Below, piece after piece: positions 28,752 to 37,700 of a DNA stretch of 64,000 bases (its first letter is position 1; each line of letters starts with the position of its first letter). The DNA comes from Lewinellaceae bacterium (lineage in GTDB: Bacteria > Bacteroidota > Bacteroidia > Chitinophagales > Saprospiraceae), in NCBI GenBank assembly GCA_020636025.1, contig JACJYQ010000008.1, forward strand, positions 248,001-312,000. The letters run 5' to 3'. A program made the translations under genes and the position numbers. The notes below the pieces were generated by a model, which was not told the DNA's origin, did no database searches, and saw only the letters and a list, made by a program, of their open reading frames with translations.

Positions 28752-31700
28752 TTATCTGACCCTTATCATTTTTTTAGTAGCTGCATTAGCGCCACTCTCC
28801 AATGTATAGTAAAGCAGTCCGTCACCGTTGATGAGCGCCTTATCAAGTGAGATAACATTGTAACCTTTTGCGAAATCACCCTTTTGGGTAAAGACTATAC
28901 GACCTGTCTCATCATAAACCGACAGAACGGCAGTTGCATCCTCCGGCAAATGGAATCCAATAAAGGTTTTGTTCACGAATGGGTTTGGCTGGTTCTGGTA
29001 CAGCTCGAAGCCAACACCGGCAATGGTCTTGCCGTCAAAACGAAGTGCTACCTCCTGACGATCATTTGTCATACTGTAAGCTTCTGCTTTGGTAATGCGA
29101 CTGGATACACCCAGCATATCACTTAACTTACCAGCTTTCTCGGCCCGGAACTTAACTGTGAAGTTCTCAGCTCCGTCGATAGACACAGTCAACGCATCTG
29201 CAAATACACCAAAGTTGTTGGCGTCCACTTTACCGCTGTTGTCACCCTGTGTAAGGTCAGACACTTTCAACCCGTTCAGGTTCAAAGTCATTTGATAGCC
29301 TTGTGATTTCTCTGAAGCAATAAAATTCACCTCAAATTCCTCACCAACCGTCACATCCCGATCACTTACATCAAACAACAAGGTACCAGAAGTACGATCG
29401 TTGGAGACCATCAGACTGTTGGCAACGGCTGTATTGTTCACATCGCCAACTTTTACCCCTACAAAGTCCTCGTTATTCAGATTTGTTACCGCATTAGGAA
29501 CAGAAATACTTTCCTTAATTGATCCCATAAATGGATTGTCAGGATTGGCGAACACCTGAGCCTTGTCTACGAATCTCCATGAAGTGTTGTTCGGAAGCTC
29601 CTGATAAATACCCAGGATCAATTTGCGCAACTCAACGACGTCGAATGTGGTGATCGAGTTTGACTTGTTCGCGTCGGCAGCGATCATTTTGTACGGGCTG
29701 CCAAGCGGCTCTATACCAAGGATGTGTTTGCTGATCAATACGAGGTCATAAGTGGTCACTCCATTCAGTGGATTATCATCTTTAAACGGTGTGATGGAAA
29801 CGTTGGCTCCCATAGGAACGCTATTCATCAACTGATAGAAGCCGTTATTGCCGGTTATGGTACCCGCATTGTTAATTCCAATATTGGCTTCCTCTACCCC
29901 ATCCTGAGTTTCAGTTTTAACAAAGCCTGACACATTTACGGTGCTTCCATTTGGACAGTTGCCGTTATTGTCCTGTACAATTACATACGTCTCACAGTAG
30001 TCAGCATTTCCGGCAAGATCAATGGCCCATAACTCAACACACTGAGTGCCCAATTCGGTGCAATCAAATGTGACATTCGTGATCGGGTTACCCTGTGCAT
30101 CAACCGGGAAGCCTGTTCCCTGGCCACACTTGCGGATGCCGTATTTCAAATACGGAGCAAGTGTACAGTTATCGTCGGCATATTGCAGGAAGTCGGTAGC
30201 CCACAACTGGATCATACCCGTTGGCATAATGTTCACACTCAACCCGTTCAGGCAAACTACAGTCGGCGCTTTGCAGTCTTTCACAATGATCGTGTATTCG
30301 CAAACAGTTTCATTTCCGCAACCGTCTGATACAAACCACTTGATCTTGTGTGTACCGTGTGGCAACTGCGGTGTTACATACGTAGTCTGGTTTTGGAAGG
30401 TGTTAAACTTCACACAGGCAGTCTTATTATTGCCGGTTACTGTCTCCTGGATCGCAAATCCCCATTTCTGGTTTGTGGGAACCGGGCGTCCGTCAAACTG
30501 ACGTGACTGACCGGCGCCAGTTAGGTTGCCAAACATGATGTTGTTCCAGCCAAGGCCACCAGCCTGGTTGCCCAATTGTGTGCTGTTTACTACGGTTTCC
30601 ATTACTCCATCGCCATCCAGATCCAGGAACAACTGGTACTCGATGTTAATGTTAGATCCAGAGCAAAGATCTGTTGCCGTGATGCATATATCTGATGGCG
30701 CTTCACAAAGATCATGGCTTTGGTTAGCATTATCCCACCAGTAGGAAGCATTCCACAATTGTGCATCATTTGAGGTGAGATCACAAATGGTCACCGGAGA
30801 AGCCGGGCAGTCTACAATTGGGTCCTGTGTATCAATAATTTTAATGATCTGCTTGTATGTGTAGCAGTTTGCATTAGGATTGTAATAGATCGAATAGTTG
30901 GTGGCAGTCGCATCTGATGGCTTAATCTTCACGATGGTAGACTTCCATGGGTCACCTGATGTCTGGATCGGTGATACGATCGGACCTGGCAGGTTAGACG
31001 CGTGATTTGTAATCGCGTTTGGACTCGGGTTCGGCACATCAATGCAAATGCCGTTCGGGTCGTAGGTACACCAGTTGATGATCTTCCATTGGCGCTCAAT
31101 CTTGAAGCAGGCATCCGGTACTACTGTAAACACTTCGTCTTCATAACTTACACCCAGGAGTTCGCAATCTTCTCCGAAGAATGTTGGCTCTCCGTAGTTT
31201 CCGGTGCCATCACAAACGGTGATAATCACATCATTCGGGAAACGAACATAGTAATCCTGTTCATAATTCACCACAATGCGTTGTGTACACTGGCTTGATT
31301 GACCGTGACAGTCAAAGGCACGGAATGTGCGCACAATGGTTCCTTTATTACATAGCGTATCAAACTGTGAGTAGTTTACTGAGTGCGTCAGACCACACTG
31401 ACCCTGGTAAACCTTGGTTTCATCCAGACAACAGTTGTCTAACACACTTGCCTTGCCATACAGCCACAAACTTGGATCGAATGTTTCACAGCTCACAGTG
31501 ACGTTAGATGGAGAAGAGCAGAACGGCTTTTGCTTATCCTGAACTTCTACCTGGATCATGCACTCGTTATACAAAGGTGAACCATCTATGCCATTCATCA
31601 GGTTTCCATTGACATCCACCTGATACACACGGAGTATAACCGTTTGAGTAGTACCTACTTCGCAACAGTAGAATTTGATTGAATCTGATTCAGCTGTAGC

Positions 31701-34700
31701 AATGGTATATTCACTCTGACCATTTGGATAGCATGAGTTCTTATCAAGGTCATTGATACAGCTTGAATAAGGAGACATTCTGCGAATGGTCATTTTTACA
31801 TTATGGCAATCGTCATAAGAACCATCGTTGAAAGTGCTGGCCTTTACCCAGGTTACACCTGCTCCTGCACAACCATTATCAGGTGTGTAACAATCATGTG
31901 GATCATCATATCCAATTCCAACAGTAGTTGTTTGATCGCAGGCAGCAACCGGAGGTACAAAATCTGCAACGGTTAATTTAAAAGAACAGGTTGTTGAGTT
32001 TCCACAGTCGTCCTCAGCGATGTAGGTCACCGTGTGAGTGCCAATCGGCAAACAAGGAGTGGAGCCCCAGTTACCCATAGTATCGCGATTCCACCAGTTA
32101 TTTCCAGGGAAATCGGACAGTGTGCCTCCAAAAGTATACATACCAGATTGCTGACCGGTGTATTGATCGAATGTAACCACCATCCCACTGATGTTATTTA
32201 CCCTTGAGCAACCGTCTTCTATGATTCTGTCTGGCATATCCACTGTTGCACAGCATTGGAATGGGTCAATGGAAACAGTAGTATTGGCTGGACAGGTAAA
32301 GGCAGGCCCTGAAAGATCAACTACTTTGATCAACTGAATATAATATTGCGGGTTGGTATACGGAGGTGTTGGCGTAGTTGGCAAACACCAGTCAAGTACT
32401 GTCCATGTGCGCAAAATCTTGTAGGTACCATCGCAAACCGGTAATATTTGATCTGAATAGGCAGCCTGCATTTCACAGAATCCTGCTCCTGGATTGAGCG
32501 GCCATTGCCTGTTGAATCCTACCAGATAAGGTGCGCCAGTAACAGAAGGATCCGTGTTTATGTTTTGGCCACAAGTAATTTCAACGTCAATAGGGAAAAT
32601 TACATCCGTTACATGTTTTCTGTCGAAGTAAATGTACTGCTGACAGGTTGTAGAGTTACCCCACTGATCAATAGCCGTCCACTTGCGTATTACATATGCG
32701 CTGATATCCTGCATACCGTTTATGGTACCACCACAAGCGAGATCAAACCAGGTATCTGTATATGATTTGCTAAAACTTGAACAGTCTGTAACCACAGGGT
32801 TGGCTGCGGCAATGCCAAGTACTGTACTCAGGTATGAAGGATCGTATGTTGTAATCGGACAGATCAAATGAAAATCCTGGCAAGTCATTTTCGGAGCCAG
32901 TTTGTCCTGAATGGTTACTGAGCCCCAACATTTGTTTCCACTTACCAGATGGGTTACCCTGGCCTGATAGGTTTTGCCAATATCTGTAGCACTCAAGGTT
33001 GAGGGCAGCCATGGGCCATCGCCATAAGGCAGTGTTTTGTCAAGTTCTACAACATAGTCATCAAAACAGCCATAGGTTCCTTCCAGAATGTCGTCAGGCA
33101 TTATTTCACCTGTGCAAGATGCAGGGAGAGAAACATATACCTGATCATTACAGTAGATGGTAGAAGGTGTTTGTACGACGTTTACAAACTGTTTTATTGT
33201 CTGTGTACATCCAGGATCATTTGGTCCAAAAGCCTTAGGCGTTCCGCCATTCACAATATATGCAATAACATATTGGCCAACTCCCTGACCGGGGTCAAAT
33301 TGAGTTGCAGGCACACCATTTACGGTAAAGCCCTGACTGATAATATTGGCATCGCCCGGATCACCGGTTAGTGTAACCGGATCTGAATTAAGACAGTAAT
33401 CCCCGCTCAAATTAACGGTAAAGCTCGGATTTGGATATTGACAAGCGTTGCCGATGGTCAGTGAGGTACCTAAACCATTGGTTACTGTGACGGTATACCC
33501 AATAGCATCTACGTGTTTGCCTTTTAGCTCAAACATATTCATAGCAGCGCCCAAATTGGTCAGCGCTGCATTCGCTGCAAAAGGAACCGGAGCGGCAGGG
33601 GGAGCCGGGCTTCCGTTCTGGTACAATCCAGTTACAGATTGTATTGTCCAGGTCTGAGTTCCAGGCGCGTTCACCTTAATGGTTTCACCAAACTGACCGT
33701 TTATGAGTGTAGTAGCATTGTCAAGACAAATACATGGATCTGTAATGCTTACAGTGCAGTTGAATGTGCTTACAACTGCCGAGCCAGTCATGGTACTCAT
33801 ACAACCGCCTTGTGCGTGGGTAGCTACTGCCGTGTATGTACCGGCGGCAAGGAAAGTACCAAATGAAATGGCATTACCTGTTCCAGCTACAACTGCTCCA
33901 ACAGGAACTCCATTCAAACTTAGGCGGTAATTAACGTTTGTCTGAGAACCACTCAAACCTATTGCAGCACCGATATTATCTGTGGTGCAAACACCACCAC
34001 CACCGGTTACTGCAAAGACTGCCGGTGTTGGATTTACCAAAACAGTGGCAGTAGTAGCATTGCCGGGGCATGAATTGGCTGTGCCGGTGATCGTGAAAGT
34101 CACGGTAATGGGTGCATTGGTTGTATTGGTCAATGAACCACTGATATTACCGGAACCGGAAGCTGCTATTCCTGTAACGGTGGCCGTATTATTTCTGGTC
34201 CAGGTAATAGTTGAACCCGAAACATTGCTGCTCAAAGCAATGGTAGTAATGGCATTACCCGAACAAATGGTTTGTGAAGGCGGAGTCGCCGTAACAACTG
34301 GAGATGGGTTAACCGTTATGGTAAACTGTATTGGAGTACCATTGCAGCTTACACCATTATTTGTGTAAGTGGCTACTACTGAGAAGGTTGCTGTAAGCGG
34401 GGTATTGCCTGCGTTTGCCGCTGTAAAGGAAGGAACATTTCCAGTACCACTGTTTACACCCAAACCAATGGCTTCATTGGTACGAGACCAGGAGAAAGTT
34501 GCTCCCGGCACATTGCTGGTGAATACCACCGATGGCACAGTGGCACCTACGCAATACGCCATGTTGGCTACGGCATTTACTGTTGGGTTTGGATTGACTG
34601 TTATGGTAAATTGAATTGGTGTGCCATTGCAACTTACCCCGTTGTTTGTGTAGGTAGCTACTACTGAGAATGTGGCGGTTAAGGGTGCTGTTCCAGCGTT

Positions 34701-37700
34701 TGTGGCTGTAAAAGAAGGCACGTTGCCAGTACCGCTGTTTGTTCCCAAACCTATCGCTTCATTGGTACGAGACCATGAGAAAGTTGCACCTGATACGTTG
34801 CTGGTGAATACGACTTGCGGAACAATTGATCCAACGCAATAAGTCATATTTGCCACTGCATTCACTTGCGGAAGCGGGTTTACCACCACAGTGGCCATTA
34901 TTGGTGAGCCCTGGCATCCATTTGCAGAAGGGGTGATTGTAAAGGTAACCGTTACGGCAGCGTTGGTAGTATTCGTCAGCGTACCGCTGATATCACCCAT
35001 TCCGCTGGCGGCAATACCGGTTACACTAGCCGTATTGTCGCGTGTCCAGGAATAAGATGTTCCTGGAACACTGCCAGTCAGGGCAATGGTTGTGATGGAT
35101 GAACCGGAACATATCGTTTGTGACGGTGGCGTTGCCACCGCATCTGGTGTAGGATTTATAACTTTAGTGATGCTGGAGAATGGACGACAAGCTCCATCTG
35201 TGGGAGTCGGATCAAGAATAGCATATATGAAATAAGTCCCGCCAGTTGGAATGGAAACATTGGCTGTAGCAAAGGTTCCACCACCGCCCAGGTTTGCGTT
35301 TGAAACCGTGGCAAGTATGGTGCCCCCCACATAAGGATCAGGCAACGCAGTAGAAGAGTATTTAAAAATGATGCCATAAGTGCTTCCCATGTCAAGCAAG
35401 CCATTTTCAGTTAAGGTAAATACTGAATTGGCACATACTGCTCCTGTTGGTGAATCGCTTAGTGAACCAAGGGTCGGACAACTGAAGCATCCGCCTGGAC
35501 CAGAAAGATTGAAACTTGCCGTAGTGGTACAGCCGTTGTTTCCAGTAATGGTTACAAAGTAAGTACCAACCGTAATTCCGCTTTGATCCTCCTGACCCTG
35601 ATTGATACCAGAACCATTTGGTGTAGTCCAGTTGAATGTATAAGGAGAAACACCGCCAGTCAAAGTCAGATCAATGGCACCATCGGCGGTAAAACAACTG
35701 GTAGGTTGTGTGACTACTACAGTGTATGTTGGAGCCGGATCAATGGAAACCACAACTGTTGTAGAGCTGGTGCAGCCATTTCCATCCGTTACAGTGACTG
35801 TGTATGTGGTATTTACAACCGGGCTCACCGTTGTTGACGCAGTATTAGAACCTGTACTCCAGGCATAACCTGTACCGCCTGAAGCGGTCAGCGTTACACT
35901 TTGTCCGAGACAAACTGATGCTGGTGAAGGAGAAATTAAAGCTGTTGGAAGTGGATTTACTGTAATGGTTTGGCTCGCAGTAGCAGCACAACCATTGCTA
36001 TTTGTAACAGTAACCGTATAGGTAGTTCCCAGCATTGGTGATTTTGTAATGGCTGCAGTTGTTTCACCAGTATTCCAGGAATAAGAAGTACCTCCGGATG
36101 CCGTTAACGTCACAGAAGCACCATTACAAATGATGCCATCATTGTTTACATTGCCTGACATTTCCGCAACGGCTATGGAAGGTGTCGGCAAGGGATTTAC
36201 GGTAACGGTAAATGTTTTTGTACCAGCACACATTCCGTCGCTCACAGTAACCGTATAGGTAGTTGTAGTTACAGGAGAAACTGTGGTTGATGCCATATTA
36301 TCTCCGGAGCTCCACATATAACTAGAGCCACCTGATGCAGTGAGGGTTGCTGATCCGCCTGCGCAGATAATTCCATCATTGTTGGCGACCCCGGACATAT
36401 CGGTTTCCGAAATAGCTATAATCGGGTTTGTTGTAACTGTGGCAGAAGCTGTAGCTGTGCAGCCATTCACAGAAGTTGCCGTTACTGTATAAGTGGTGGT
36501 GGCAGAAACACCTGAAGCCAAAGGATTGGCGATATTAGGATTATTCAGGAATGTTACCGGTGACCATGCATACATTAGCGATGGTGGAACATAGGTGTAA
36601 ATTGTGCCGTTTGGAGGAGCGATGGTGTTTACATCATTTGCCGCAGTGCTGCTGCTGGTGTTTGTTGTAAACGTAAGGCTGTTGTAGTTGCTGGATGGGT
36701 TGCCTGTAATGCCCCCTGAAATCGAGTTCGAAGTAGGGGTACCCATGGCGCCATAGCGGAATTCAATCTTTCCGGAAGTTTCATATAGCCAGGCCTGGAA
36801 AGTGGAGTTGGCATTTCCAGTTGTATTTCTTGGAATGGTCACAAACCACTGTACTATAAAAATACGGTTTGGTGCAGAGCCTGTTACCAGCACCTGTACA
36901 TTACCATCTGCTCCGGTAGCAAGGTCGTCCCAATATGGGTACAACTTTGGAATATTGGTGGAACTGGTTACGGCGTTTGTAAACTGACTTACCGCAGTAG
37001 TTGTACCAAGCAATAGCCATCCATCGGGAGAAACTGAATAATCAGTATAGTCCACCCCTTCAAAATTGAAGGTAAAGCCAATCGGAGCCGGAGAAGCGGT
37101 AGGGGTATCATCATTGCTGGATCCAAGTACTTGTGTGGCACCTGCCATTGGGTCAAGGGCTGCACCCGTTCCTGGGGTAAATACGTAGTTGTTAGCAGTT
37201 TTAGGAACTAAATCAGTGGCCTCCAACTGAGAGTTTTCTCCGGCGCAAATAGTTGCCGGTGTAGCAGAAGCAGAAACCGCAGGTGAGGATTTTACAGAAA
37301 CTGCAACAGTGGTAGTTCCAGTGCATCCAATCAAATCTGTTCCGGTAACTGTATAGGTAATATTGGCCGATGGGGTGGAAATTACATTGGCGCCCATGCT
37401 GGTATTGAGAAACGTTGAAGGGGCCCATACGTATGTATTGGCACCTGATGCTGTCAGGTTAACGGAAGAACCAATGCACACTGACGGAGCCGATGGGGAA
37501 ACCGAAACAGCCGGGCTGCCATTCACCGTTACGGTCACTTCGTTAGACATGGCAGAAAGCCCGGAATTGTTGCAGGTAACTACCGCTACATAATAATAAG
37601 TTCCGGGTGCAAGAGCTCCTGTATTAACGCAAGCGGCACCTGTACACGATATGTCAGAATATGGTCCGCCAGAAGTCAGGGAAAACTGCCATTTGTAAGA

